NCBI GenBank assembly: GCA_910575555.1
Contig: CAJTFX010000007.1
Coordinates: forward strand, 62,001-126,000
Length of the DNA: 64,000 bases
Reading direction: 5' to 3'
Source: Lachnospiraceae bacterium
GTDB taxonomy: Bacteria > Bacillota > Clostridia > Lachnospirales > Lachnospiraceae
The position numbers and the translations under genes were made by a program. The notes under the pieces were generated by a model. That model ran no database searches. It worked only from the letters and a program-made list of their open reading frames with translations, and had not been told where the DNA came from. Below, in pieces: positions 52,962-61,690 of this stretch (within the stretch, counting starts at the first letter, position 1; each line of letters opens with the position of its first letter).

Positions 52962-53020
52962 AGTAAACCCTTATCATGCTCAGCCTGCCGTCCGGCGGGC
53001 CGCATGGCCATCCATGCTAT
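52962..53020. repeat. dispersed two-hairpin repeat, copy 2
   Basis: Second copy of the repeat at 2014-2072, here inside the tRNA operon between His and Arg genes. Stem GCCTGCCG-TC-CGGCGGGC is 8 bp (6 bp in copy 1) and GCATGG-CCAT-CCATGC is unchanged. It will be part of the tRNA precursor. Confidence 0.6.
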
Positions 53021-53072
53021 GGAAGCTAAGGGCTTTCATAGTAAACACAGATCCACTGAAGCACCTGTGTAA

Positions 53073-53146
<74 letters not shown>

Positions 53147-53150
53147 ATGA

Positions 53151-53221
53151 AGCGGGTGATGGGAATCGAACCCACGTATCCAGCTTGGAAGGCTGGTGTT
53201 CTACCATTGAACTACACCCGC
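53151..53221 (-). tRNA. tRNA-Gly (TCC)
   Basis: GCGGGTG/CATCCGC-type acceptor (GCGGGTG with CACCCGC), anticodon loop CTTCCAA, 71 nt. Confidence 0.95.
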
Positions 53222-53230
53222 GTGCAGCGA

Positions 53231-53305
53231 TCGGGGTGACAGGATTCGAACCTGCGACCTCCTGGTCCCAAACCAGGCGCTCTAGCCAAGCTGAGCCACA
53301 CCCCG
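53231..53305 (-). tRNA. tRNA-Pro (TGG)
   Basis: CGGGGTG/CACCCCG acceptor, anticodon loop TTTGGGA, 75 nt. First tRNA of the operon. Confidence 0.95.
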
Positions 53306-53341
53306 ATGGTTATCCTCTGCGTTAACCGTAACGCAAGTTAT

Positions 53342-53370
53342 ATTATATGCGAAACATTTCCAAATGTCAA
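53342..53370 (-). promoter_or_regulatory. tRNA operon promoter
   Basis: Leftward TTGACA (53370-53365), 17 bp, TATAAT (53347-53342), both boxes at consensus, about 30 nt before tRNA-Pro. Confidence 0.92.
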
Positions 53371-53424
53371 CAACTTTTTTCCCTTTTTTTCTATTAATAT
53401 TTTTCCGCCCTCTAAAGGCCGCCG

Positions 53425-53907
53425 TCACTGCAGATATTTAATGCTGAAATGCGCCTCTCCTTTCTCATCAAGCTCCATCACTGCATAGGAGGGACAATGC
53501 CCCTCCTGCCTGGGATAAGAAACACTTCCGGGATTTAAGGTGACGATTCCCCTGCTGTAATCTAAGAGCGGACGGTGGGTATGCCCGAACATCACAATAT
53601 CCATGCCCCGCCCTAAAGCTTCTTTCTTCAGATCTTCCACTCCCATGGAGACATAGTAATAGTGTCCGTGGGTAATCAGAACCTTATACTTTCCAATCTG
53701 CAGCACTTTTTCCCGATCCAGATCAGAAAAAAAGTCATTATTTCCCGAAACAATTTCCATGGGGCATCCTGCCAGTTCCGCCAGATAATCCTCATACCCT
53801 TCCGAATCCCCCAAATGGATCATCAGGTCAATTTCCCTTTCCCCCCTCAGAATCTTTTTTAAACTCTCATGCTTCTTATGTGTATCGCTTACAATCAATA
53901 TTTTCAT
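53425..53907 (-). CDS. metallophosphoesterase, YfcE/MJ0936 family
   Basis: 160 residues. Metal motifs in order: SDTH at 8-11, HLGDSEG, GNND, THGHYY and GHTHRP. Small calcineurin-like phosphodiesterase; substrate unknown. Ten bp after the XTP pyrophosphatase gene and so co-transcribed with it. Confidence 0.92.
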   Translation of the reverse strand: MKILIVSDTHKKHESLKKILRGEREIDLMIHLGDSEGYEDYLAELAGCPMEIVSGNNDFFSDLDREKVLQIGKYKVLITHGHYYYVSMGVEDLKKEALGRGMDIVMFGHTHRPLLDYSRGIVTLNPGSVSYPRQEGHCPSYAVMELDEKGEAHFSIKYLQ

Positions 53908-53917
53908 AACCCATCCC

Positions 53918-54517
53918 TTATCTGCCTGCTAATTTCTCTCTCATGGCACGAAGCGCTTTTCCCCGATGGCTCAGCTGGTTTTTCTGTTCCGGAGGAAGCT
54001 GAGCCGTGGAACACTGATATTCCTCTACATAAAATATAGGATCATAGCCGAAGCCGTTTTCTCCCGCAGGCTCCCATCCGATATAGCCCTCTATGGTTCC
54101 CCTGGTCACACAGGAAGTTCCATCCGGAAAAACTGCTGCAATGGCGCAGACAAACCTTGCCGTCCGCTGCTCTTTGGGCACCCCTTCCAGACGCTTTATA
54201 AGCTGCTGGTTCTTAATCTCATAGGAAGTATCCTCTCCCATATATCTTGCCGAGTAAACGCCCGGCTCCTTATTCAGATAATCAATCTCCAGACCGGAAT
54301 CGTCAGCCATTACTGCCGTATGCTCCTCCTGAATGCTTTTTGCAAGGGCAAAGGCTTTGATCATGGCATTTTCTTCAAAGGAAGTTCCATCCTCCACAAT
54401 ATCCAGTTCTATTCCCGCTTCCTTCATGGAGAGGATTTCCATGCCGGGCTCTGACAAAATCTCCCGGATTTCTCTCATCTTATCCTGATTTCCCGTAGCA
54501 AATATAATTCTGTCCAT
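53918..54517 (-). CDS. rdgB: XTP/dITP diphosphatase (RdgB/HAM1)
   Basis: 199 residues, full length. Hydrolyses non-canonical purine triphosphates. N-terminal IIFATGNQDKMREIREIL, ADDSGLEIDYL, GVYSARYMG and the C-terminal ENGFGYDPIFY and LSHRGKALR are all present. Confidence 0.95.
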   Translation of the reverse strand: MDRIIFATGNQDKMREIREILSEPGMEILSMKEAGIELDIVEDGTSFEENAMIKAFALAKSIQEEHTAVMADDSGLEIDYLNKEPGVYSARYMGEDTSYEIKNQQLIKRLEGVPKEQRTARFVCAIAAVFPDGTSCVTRGTIEGYIGWEPAGENGFGYDPIFYVEEYQCSTAQLPPEQKNQLSHRGKALRAMREKLAGR

Positions 54518-54626
54518 CTCACTGCTTCCTTCCTGTTATTCTATTCTGTATGTTTTCTGCGATTCCCGGTAAACGGCAATTATCCAATGATTTCAGGAAA
54601 AACTGCCTGGCTTTTATTCCTTCTCT

Positions 54627-55655
54627 TTAATATCCTTCGTCCAACGCCCGCAAAATAGCGTTATAAATTCCCTGGGCTGCAAGCTTCTGATATTCGGGAG
54701 AATTCAGCTTATTCAGCTCCTCCTGATTGGTCATAAATCCCACTTCAATCAAAGCCGCCGGAACCTGGCTGTTCCGGATAATATAAATCCCGTTGCCATG
54801 GGTCAGCCCGTTATTTTTACTGGCCATGGAGCCTGTGATTTCCTCCAGGCAGATCTTGGCAAGATGTTTGCTGCTGAGTCCTTCACTGTCCTTTTCCTCG
54901 TCATACATCACTTCCGTGCCGTTGTAATCGGACATCTGCCCATCTGTGGTGGAATTGCTGTGAACGCTGATGAAAAAATTCGCGCCCACTTTCCCTCCAA
55001 GCTGCGCCCGCTGCTCAAAGGTGGGATTGCTGTCCTCTGTTCTGGTATAATATACGCCGATGTCCCGGTCATTTTCATCCAGAAGCTTTTTCAGCTCCAA
55101 CACAATAGACAGGTTGATGTCTTTTTCCATAATTCCCTGTTTAATAGCGCCCGGCGCGCCTCCGCCATGGCCGGCATCAATCACAATTACCTTATCATAC
55201 ACCTGCCTGGGGGTAAGAAAATCCACATACAGAAATCCTTTTTTTACTGCAGTTTTCACCTCGTAAACAGCGTCCATGGTAATCTCAATCACGCCGTTTT
55301 CCATATACAGATCATTGATGTAATCGCTTCTGCCCAACAGAGGATGCTGCCGGAAATAATCTTTCCCCACATCAGGAATCCGAATGGTAATCAGCTGTTT
55401 TACGTAATCATTTTCAATGACAATCTTGTCTTCTGTCATCCCCGCCGGAAGCTCTAAGCGGAGCTGCTGACGGAACGCAATGTCCTCTTCCTCCTCCGCC
55501 TGCTCCGTATAATAAGCAAGCATCTGAAGCTCTGACATCTGCTCCCGTTTGGCTTCTCTTTTATTCACCACGGAAAATTGCCCCAATATCACCACTGCGC
55601 CTGCGATCATCAGGGTGAAAACCGCCGATGACAGCTTCAGTATCTTTTCTTCCAT
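54627..55655 (-). CDS. N-acetylmuramoyl-L-alanine amidase (Amidase_3)
   Basis: 342 residues. An N-terminal membrane segment (FTLMIAGAVVILGQFSVV) anchors or exports it, then about 110 residues of unassigned domain and a C-terminal Amidase_3 domain with the zinc ligands in DAGHGG, the Glu in GIMEKDINL, SVHSNS, and catalytic Glu in ALIEVGFMTNQEE. Cleaves peptide side chains off peptidoglycan. GTPs of cell separation or sporulation use such enzymes; which one applies is unclear. Confidence 0.9.
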   Translation of the reverse strand: MEEKILKLSSAVFTLMIAGAVVILGQFSVVNKREAKREQMSELQMLAYYTEQAEEEEDIAFRQQLRLELPAGMTEDKIVIENDYVKQLITIRIPDVGKDYFRQHPLLGRSDYINDLYMENGVIEITMDAVYEVKTAVKKGFLYVDFLTPRQVYDKVIVIDAGHGGGAPGAIKQGIMEKDINLSIVLELKKLLDENDRDIGVYYTRTEDSNPTFEQRAQLGGKVGANFFISVHSNSTTDGQMSDYNGTEVMYDEEKDSEGLSSKHLAKICLEEITGSMASKNNGLTHGNGIYIIRNSQVPAALIEVGFMTNQEELNKLNSPEYQKLAAQGIYNAILRALDEGY

Positions 55656-55715
55656 ATATTCTGTACCGCCTCTTTTGTCCCGTTTTACTGTCCCATTTAC
55701 ATTTTATCAAAGTTC

Positions 55716-57425
55716 TTATGGGTTATTCCTTGTATACACCTTCAGGCACAAATTACAGTCCTGCTTATCTTCCGCGCTTTCCCATTTTTTGCCTCCGGAG
55801 CTGATATAGCCCTGTCCGTCAGACAAATCCACACCTGCCGTCATTTCATCGGCCGCATATTCAATTGCCAGAGGATGGACGGAGCCCGGAGTTGTAACCT
55901 GCAGCACCACTGCAAATTTTTCCCCCTGCTCCACCTGGCATTCTTTTTCAAAATTTATCGTATAAAAACCGGGATTTGCCAGAACTCCGCTGGCCACCTT
56001 CACCCGTTCTGTCAGTGAATCTGTATTTTCAAAATGATTTACCACATACAGTTCATAAGACGTCTCTTTGCCGGTAGCGTAAAATCCTGCCGCCTGCAGC
56101 GTTTCCGCTGACCGGGCCGTGTATACATTGGCGCCGTAAACGCTTTCCTTATTATATCCCAGCTGTCCCACCCAGCCGCACAAATCTGACTGATAAATCT
56201 GATCATAATTATCCGTTTCTTCAATTCCTGTGTAAATGACGCCGTGGCTTCCGATGTTTACATCATAATAGGAAACGTAAAACACGCCCTGATCCCCAAA
56301 TTCTTCTCCCCAGCTGTTCTGACACAGAAAAGCCCCGTCATCCTCCACCTCCAGGTTGAAATTTTCTTTGGGAAATGTATCATCCCAACCGATAATCATA
56401 ATTTCATGATTGGGTTTTGCTGCCCCTGCATAGCAATAGGCATATGTTTTGCTGTTATAGTAAGGAGAATTGGCGTTGGCGTTTTCCAATGCACTGTAAA
56501 TAGCCGTCTGCACTCCTCCGTACAAAAACACAGACTCCTTGATCTTTTCAAAATCTTTCCCGTCTAAAAGCTGAATCTCCTGCACATGCTTTACCGGCTT
56601 CAGCCCTTTTTCAGAAACGCCGTCTCCATAAGGGTCGTCTTTCTCATTGACCGGCCCCTGCCAGGCGGCAAGATAAGCCATCCCCATGGTATATTCCCCG
56701 CCTTCCGCCTGCCTGCGCACAAAACCATTCTGAAGGGTCATATGATCCGGGGAAAGCTCCCATTCCTCCTCCGGCAGCAGCGCAGACTCCATGGCAGAAA
56801 GCGCCGCAAAAGCCCAACACGTTCCGAAGGGCCCCTGATTCTTAATCTTAGGCGCCCGCTGTCTGTCCCGCAGATCATACTGCAGGGGCAGGATTTTGCT
56901 GTCCTTTGCCGCGTCCACGGCTATGGCCTGATTTTTCTCAATGTCCCAGTTGTAATTAAAATCCAGTTTCTCCGCCACTGTTTTCGCCGCTACATAGTAT
57001 TCTCCGTCAATATAGGTCATAGGCGATGCAATTTTTTCCTTTTTGCCGTTCACCCGAACCTTATCCTCTTCCAGTTGAAAGGCGATGACGTCGGAACGTT
57101 TCTCAAGCACCAGTTTTTGCTTCTCATACAGATGGGCGCTGCAGTGAAAGCTGTCTCCCAGAGCAGAAAGGGGGATCATAAGATTCAGCTGCTGATCCAT
57201 AAAAATCCCGTGCTCTTTATTGGTCAGCTCCCGGTTATCCACAAGCAGCGTCAGCGTCTGCTTATTGATGCTTTCTGCAATCATGGGATTCCAGATTTCC
57301 GCTTCCAGCCTCGCCCCGCGGAAACGCTCCACCTTTTCGCTTTTCCCGCTTGGGCCGGCAAATTTAAAAACCACTGCAAGCATAAGGATTACGGCCATAA
57401 TTATGTATTTTCCCCACTGCCTCAA
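55716..57425 (-). CDS. papain-like (C1A) cysteine protease, surface-exposed
   Basis: 569 residues. An N-terminal membrane segment (YIIMAVILMLAVVFKFAG), a copper-amine-oxidase-like N domain at about 40-165 (two repeats, LMIPLSALGDSF and YYVAAKTVAEKLDF), then a C1A protease: NQGPFGTCWAFAA (Cys), NHEIMIIGWDD (His), CQNSWGEEFGDQG (Asn), and a C-terminal beta-rich domain resembling the lectin-like one of clostridial C1 proteases. Overlaps the RNA methyltransferase stop/start by 4 bp. Probably acts outside the cell. Confidence 0.88.
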   Translation of the reverse strand: MRQWGKYIIMAVILMLAVVFKFAGPSGKSEKVERFRGARLEAEIWNPMIAESINKQTLTLLVDNRELTNKEHGIFMDQQLNLMIPLSALGDSFHCSAHLYEKQKLVLEKRSDVIAFQLEEDKVRVNGKKEKIASPMTYIDGEYYVAAKTVAEKLDFNYNWDIEKNQAIAVDAAKDSKILPLQYDLRDRQRAPKIKNQGPFGTCWAFAALSAMESALLPEEEWELSPDHMTLQNGFVRRQAEGGEYTMGMAYLAAWQGPVNEKDDPYGDGVSEKGLKPVKHVQEIQLLDGKDFEKIKESVFLYGGVQTAIYSALENANANSPYYNSKTYAYCYAGAAKPNHEIMIIGWDDTFPKENFNLEVEDDGAFLCQNSWGEEFGDQGVFYVSYYDVNIGSHGVIYTGIEETDNYDQIYQSDLCGWVGQLGYNKESVYGANVYTARSAETLQAAGFYATGKETSYELYVVNHFENTDSLTERVKVASGVLANPGFYTINFEKECQVEQGEKFAVVLQVTTPGSVHPLAIEYAADEMTAGVDLSDGQGYISSGGKKWESAEDKQDCNLCLKVYTRNNP

Positions 57426-58603
57426 CTGTCTGCCTCTTCCTCTCTGTGTTCTGTCTGCCGGTTCCGTTTCGGCGGTTTGGGCCCCTGAAACTGGTAGAAA
57501 TATGTTTTCAGCATTCCATTGTAAATCTTTCGGTTTTTGTCTGCTTTTCTCCCGATATATTTTTCCGCGTCCTCATAACCGGTCAGCAGATAGGCAGACC
57601 AGCAGTCAAGCCGCCGGATGGCCTCTCCCAGTTCCCCGTAAAGGCCGGGCAGGGCTTCTTTTTCTTCCAGCCGTTCCCCGTAAGGCGGATTGCAGATGAC
57701 AAATCCGTATTTCTTCGGATGGTTCAGCTGACTGACCGGCCGCTGCTGAAAGTGAATCAGATGATCTACCCCGGCCCGCCGGGCATTGTCCCTGGCCGCT
57801 TTCACCACTTCTTTGTCAATATCGTATCCCTGGATATCCACTGTGATATCCCGCTGGATTAAGTCCTCTGCTTCCTCCACGCCCTCATACCATAATTTGC
57901 GTTCTATGAGATTTCCCCATTTCTCTGCCGTAAATTCCCGTTTCATTCCAGGGGCAATGCCAGCCGCCATCATAGCCGCCTCTATGGGAAACGTTCCGCT
58001 TCCGCAGAAAGGGTCCACCAGAATCCGGTCTTTTTTCCAGGGGGTCAGCAAAATCAAGGCCGCAGCCAGCGTCTCCGTCACAGGCGCTTTGCTGGTCATC
58101 AGCCGGTATCCCCTTTTGTGCAGGGAATCCCCGGAAGTGTCAATTCCCACCGTCACTTCATCTTTCATTAAAAACAGGCGCAGCGGATACTCAGGGCCGG
58201 ATTCCGGGAACCATTCCATATGGTATTTTCCCTTCATCCGTTCCACCATTGCCTTTTTTACGACAGACTGTATATCGGAAGGGCTGAATAACCTGCTCTT
58301 TATGGAGGACGCCTTGGCAACCCAGAATCTTCCGTCCTTCGGTATGTAATCTTCCCAGGGAATATTCTTGATTCCCTGGAACAGTTCTTCAAATGTTTCC
58401 GCGTGAAACTGCCCCGCTTTCAGCAGCACCCGCTCTGCGGTGCGCAGGAAAATATTGGCGCGGCAGACGGCCTCTTCATCTCCCTCGAAGGTCACTCTTC
58501 CGTCCTCCACCTGGATAATTTCGTATCCCAAATCATATATCTCTCTTTTTAAAACTGCCTCCAGGCCAAAATGGCAGGGCGCAATCAATTCAAATGTTTT
58601 CAT
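57422..58603 (-). CDS. THUMP-domain class I SAM-dependent RNA methyltransferase
   Basis: 393 residues, the RlmL N-domain/YpsC form. N-terminal THUMP domain (LEAVLKREIYDLGYEII), a SAM site in DPFCGSGTFPIEAAMMA and an NPPYGERL motif for N2-guanine methylation. Likely modifies 23S rRNA; target base not certain. A Lys/Arg-rich tail ends the protein. Overlaps the downstream protease gene by 4 bp. Confidence 0.9.
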   Translation of the reverse strand: MKTFELIAPCHFGLEAVLKREIYDLGYEIIQVEDGRVTFEGDEEAVCRANIFLRTAERVLLKAGQFHAETFEELFQGIKNIPWEDYIPKDGRFWVAKASSIKSRLFSPSDIQSVVKKAMVERMKGKYHMEWFPESGPEYPLRLFLMKDEVTVGIDTSGDSLHKRGYRLMTSKAPVTETLAAALILLTPWKKDRILVDPFCGSGTFPIEAAMMAAGIAPGMKREFTAEKWGNLIERKLWYEGVEEAEDLIQRDITVDIQGYDIDKEVVKAARDNARRAGVDHLIHFQQRPVSQLNHPKKYGFVICNPPYGERLEEKEALPGLYGELGEAIRRLDCWSAYLLTGYEDAEKYIGRKADKNRKIYNGMLKTYFYQFQGPKPPKRNRQTEHREEEADS

Positions 58604-58699
58604 TTCTGTCTCCTATCCCTTCCGTAAAAATTAAGAACATATTTGGAAAATGCTCTGGCGGGCCCAAGGGCCGTCCCTGCCGTGTAAATTCCACAGCAA

Positions 58700-58749
58700 C
58701 AGCCGGAAGGTTCTAAGAATATATTATCTTCTCACCTTCCGGCTGTCAA
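58700..58749 (-). promoter_or_regulatory. methyltransferase promoter with flanking inverted repeat
   Basis: Leftward TTGACA (58749-58744), 17 bp, TAATAT (58726-58721). An 11-bp perfect inverted repeat, CAGCCGGAAGG (58700-58710) and CCTTCCGGCTG (58735-58745), places one arm at the -35 and the other just beyond the start site. It could be an operator or a leader hairpin. Confidence 0.6.
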
Positions 58750-58779
58750 TCATTTTTATCGTTTTTGCAGGGCTGTATG

Positions 58780-59091
58780 TCACAGCTCCTCTTTCGGCTT
58801 TACTGCAGCTATTGTATTCATGCCGCCAACCAGCGTGGCTGTCCGGTAGCCCTCCCGGCTCAGTTCTTTTGCCGCCATCAGGCTGCTGGCGCCTCTGTCA
58901 CAGTATAAGAGGTACAGTTTATCCTTGGGCAGATATTTCCGAAACATTTCCAGTTCTTCATAGGGTATATTTCTGGCTCCCTCCACATGAATATCTTCAA
59001 ATTCCTCTTTGCTGCGCAAATCTATCACCCAGGCATCGGGACGTTTCCGGTATTCATTAAATTCCCGGATGCCAATTGTCTGAAACTCCAT
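58780..59091 (-). CDS. rhodanese-like domain protein
   Basis: 103 residues, a single rhodanese domain. The active-site Cys lies in YLLYCDRGASSLMAAKEL near residue 68, after VIDLRSKEEFEDIHVEGARN. Persulfide sulfur carrier or transferase; partner unknown. A strong terminator separates it from the Asn-rich gene upstream. Confidence 0.9.
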   Translation of the reverse strand: MEFQTIGIREFNEYRKRPDAWVIDLRSKEEFEDIHVEGARNIPYEELEMFRKYLPKDKLYLLYCDRGASSLMAAKELSREGYRTATLVGGMNTIAAVKPKEEL

Positions 59092-59114
59092 AATCTCACC
59101 CCTTAAACAGAGTA

Positions 59115-59152
59115 TAAAACAGATTACCGGAAATCACTTTCCGGTAATCTGT
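59115..59152 (-). terminator. terminator of Asn-rich gene
   Basis: A perfect 15-bp stem ACAGATTACCGGAAA (59119-59133) and TTTCCGGTAATCTGT (59138-59152), loop of 4, and TTTTA in the leftward direction. Confidence 0.92.
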
Positions 59153-59199
59153 TTCTACATTATTATATTATGCAGTTTTCGTCTTTTTGCCAATTGCCC

Positions 59200-59391
59200 T
59201 TAATAGGAATTATGGCAGTTTTGGCTGCTTTCATTGCTTGCCTTGTTGCCGGCCTTATTCTGAGAAGAATTTTTTGCGCTGTTCTGGGAATATGCATTCT
59301 TTGTGCTGTTCTGAGAAGTTGCATTCTTCATATTTCCAGCTTCGTTGCCTGCGTTTGTGCTTTTGTTCTGCATATTGCTGTTTTTTGCCAT
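59200..59391 (-). CDS. Asn/Ser/Lys-rich small protein, possible spore protein
   Basis: 63 residues, MAKNSNMQNKSTNAGNEAGN and on, with about one quarter Asn and almost no hydrophobic residues; one Cys near the end. Low-complexity Asn-rich composition recalls gamma-type small acid-soluble spore proteins, though no sequence motif is shared. ATG 59391 follows AGGAGGAAAATTAAA. A forespore-like promoter and a strong terminator frame it, so the gene is real even if its role is not proven. Confidence 0.72.
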   Translation of the reverse strand: MAKNSNMQNKSTNAGNEAGNMKNATSQNSTKNAYSQNSAKNSSQNKAGNKASNESSQNCHNSY

Positions 59392-59424
59392 TTTAATTTT
59401 CCTCCTAATTCTTTACTGCTTTCA

Positions 59425-59454
59425 TAGTATCTGATAAAGCATCTTTTTTTATGC
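59425..59454 (-). promoter_or_regulatory. forespore sigma-F/G-like promoter
   Basis: Leftward GCATA (59454-59450), 18 bp, GATACTA (59431-59425), against the sigma-G form GHATR-N18-CATnnTA. No housekeeping promoter pair was found in its place. Confidence 0.5.
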
Positions 59455-59497
59455 AGAAATTCAATTCAAAATTTTTTAAATTTTTTTCATTTACCTC

Positions 59498-59646
59498 TTG
59501 CTTTTTCTGACAAGCTGTACTATAATAGCATTTGTAAGGAGGATTTCACCTTCTGAAATTTTTCTTACTAAGTTATACCCCTTATTAATTATTTATACTC
59601 CCCTCATGAAGAGACCAGTGGCTCCCCCGCTGGTCTCTTCTATTTT
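59498..59646 (+). ncRNA. candidate small RNA, about 115 nt
   Basis: Promoter TTGCTT (59498-59503), 17 bp, TATAAT (59521-59526). Terminator GAAGAGACCAG (59608-59618) with CTGGTCTCTTC (59630-59640) and TATTTTG. The RNA, about 59533-59646, carries AAGGAGG near its start but no ATG/GTG/TTG at the right distance; a CTG at 59552 would give an 11-residue peptide starting MKFFLL. Function unknown. Confidence 0.5.
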
Positions 59647-59691
59647 GCATGAAAATATCACCAAACCTTATCCTCACCTTTTATCCATAAT

Positions 59692-59720
59692 TTGACTTTA
59701 TCCTTTAAAAAATGTAAAAT
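59692..59720 (+). promoter_or_regulatory. LRR protein promoter
   Basis: TTGACT (59692-59697), 17 bp, TAAAAT (59715-59720). The start codon is about 110 nt downstream. Confidence 0.65.
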
Positions 59721-59831
59721 ATGTTTACCTTCTCTGCATCCGCTGCTGGCGAAACAGATGTACGGTTTCCCAAAAAAGCAGGCGGGACAGGGAAAACCAT
59801 ATTGCAATTCTCAGGGAAAAGGAGTAACGTT

Positions 59832-61664
59832 ATGATTCAGTTTGTGGAAATGGAATGCCCCAACTGCGGCGGAGAACTGCAGAAAACAGGGGACAAAACA
59901 GCAAAATGCAGTCATTGCAAAGCAGAATTTTTAATTGACACAGGCCAGCCGGAGCATATTACAAACATCTATCAGACACCTCAGCCCAAACCGAAAAGAT
60001 CTGCACATCTTTTGACCCTTGCATGTATCTTTTTGGGCATGGCAGGATTGATGGCCGTCCGCCAGGTAAATAAACTTTCCTTAAACCGCAGCCATTCTCC
60101 CGCCCCCATTGCAGAACAGGCCTCTGAGCCGGAAACACCGGAGCGGGCTGTTTCTGAATTCTTTGACGCCCTTGCCATGAAACTATACGGCGCCCCCTGG
60201 GAAAAAGTTACGCCGGAACAATTTGCACAGCTTACAGATTTACATATTTTCTGGGAAAACGGCTGCAGCGTGGCGGAATATGCCATGAAAGACGGCCCGC
60301 TGAAACGGGCGGAACTTCCCTCCGGCCTGTCTGTCTGCTACAGTGATCTGCAGTGTTTCACCGGATTAAAACGCCTGAATCTGGAGCATGCCAATCTGAA
60401 TGCCAACGATCTGGAAGGATTAAATGCGCTGACCCAAGTCTGGACCTCCAATTCACCGGAGGAACTGGCCGGGATCATCCAGAATCCCAGACAGATTATT
60501 TCTCTCGGCTGTTACAGCCTGGACACAGTAACCGGCATTGACGCTTTTGAAAATCTGGAACAACTGTACCTGAAGGACTCTGACCTTTCAGACATCGGCG
60601 CTTTAAGTTCCCTGAAACATTTAAAAGACCTTACCATTGAAAACGGTGATGAAATTACAGATTTCGGCGTGCTCCATTCCCTGACAGAATTAGAACGTCT
60701 GGCTATTTTTTCAGAAGGACTGAAAGATATCTCTTTTTTGCAGAATATGGCCAATCTGAAAGACCTTGCCATCGAGGACTCCGCTGTACTGGAGCTTACT
60801 CCCATGGAAGGGCTCACCGGCCTTATCCGCCTGTGCCTGAAAGACAACAGCAGCATCTCCGACTACAGCGTCCTCTCTGGCCTTGCCGGACTGGAACAGC
60901 TGGAACTGGAGCTGGCAACCGGGGCGGCCATGCCCAGTCCGGAGCATTGGAGCCAGTTAAAAAGCCTTTCTGTCAGAGGCGCTGACAGCATCTCTTTTCT
61001 GTCATCCCTCCCACAGCTTCGGTCTTTAAGCATTTCCGGAAGCGACTGTTCCGACTATCCGGTTCTCTCCGGCTTAACCAGTCTTGAGAACTTAACCTTA
61101 AAGAGTATTTACGGCGATATTGCGGATCTAACGGTTTTAGCACAGATGGGAAGCCTGAAATCACTGGATCTGCAGTCTTTATCCCTCTATGGAACTGTGG
61201 AATACATTTTCGGAATTCCGGCTCTGGAGGAATTGAACATCAACGACTGCAGCTTTGGCCTGGACTTTGCAGCCATGCCGGAAAATCCAAACCTGAAAAG
61301 ACTATACATGAGCCGCCTGAAGGTATTGGAAAACATTTCCGCAGATTATGACGGCGCCTTCACTTATCTGGACTACGATGAAGTCAGTCTGGCAGAGCAT
61401 ATGGATTTTCTGGGAAAATTCCCCAACCTGGAAGAACTGTACACCCAGGGAAACCAGCTGACAGACGTCACATTTGCCGGGAATCTTCCTTTGCTGAAAA
61501 AACTGGATATTACAGACAATTATGTTACAGACCTGCGGCCTCTCGAAAAACTTTCCAATCTGGAAACCGTCTGGTGCGGAGAGAATTCCATTTCCCAGGG
61601 CGGGAATCTGGCAGAGGGAATCACTGTGATTTTGGATTCTGAAGCGGAAGAGGATGTGTGGTAG
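59832..61664 (+). CDS. zinc-ribbon, single-pass membrane protein with leucine-rich repeats
   Basis: 610 residues. Zinc ribbon CPNCGGEL...CSHCKAEF at 8-30, one membrane segment (LLTLACIFLGMAGLMAV) near 60-76, a short linker, then about 15 leucine-rich repeats of bacterial type (L..L..L.L.....SDIGALSSLKHLKDL and similar) to the end. Start ATG 59832 follows AAAAGGAGTAACG; a frame from 59721 has no ribosome binding site. The zinc ribbon would lie in the cytoplasm and the repeats outside, or the reverse; the positive-inside rule (Lys/Arg before the segment) favours the former. Binding partner unknown. Confidence 0.82.
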   Translation: MIQFVEMECPNCGGELQKTGDKTAKCSHCKAEFLIDTGQPEHITNIYQTPQPKPKRSAHLLTLACIFLGMAGLMAVRQVNKLSLNRSHSPAPIAEQASEPETPERAVSEFFDALAMKLYGAPWEKVTPEQFAQLTDLHIFWENGCSVAEYAMKDGPLKRAELPSGLSVCYSDLQCFTGLKRLNLEHANLNANDLEGLNALTQVWTSNSPEELAGIIQNPRQIISLGCYSLDTVTGIDAFENLEQLYLKDSDLSDIGALSSLKHLKDLTIENGDEITDFGVLHSLTELERLAIFSEGLKDISFLQNMANLKDLAIEDSAVLELTPMEGLTGLIRLCLKDNSSISDYSVLSGLAGLEQLELELATGAAMPSPEHWSQLKSLSVRGADSISFLSSLPQLRSLSISGSDCSDYPVLSGLTSLENLTLKSIYGDIADLTVLAQMGSLKSLDLQSLSLYGTVEYIFGIPALEELNINDCSFGLDFAAMPENPNLKRLYMSRLKVLENISADYDGAFTYLDYDEVSLAEHMDFLGKFPNLEELYTQGNQLTDVTFAGNLPLLKKLDITDNYVTDLRPLEKLSNLETVWCGENSISQGGNLAEGITVILDSEAEEDVW

Positions 61665-61690
61665 AGCTTTGGGGGGGGTTGGGTAACATT

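Noticed and set aside
59498-59695. Open frame of 65 codons starting with TTG
   Set aside because: Its start is the -35 box of a good promoter and it crosses a strong terminator stem.
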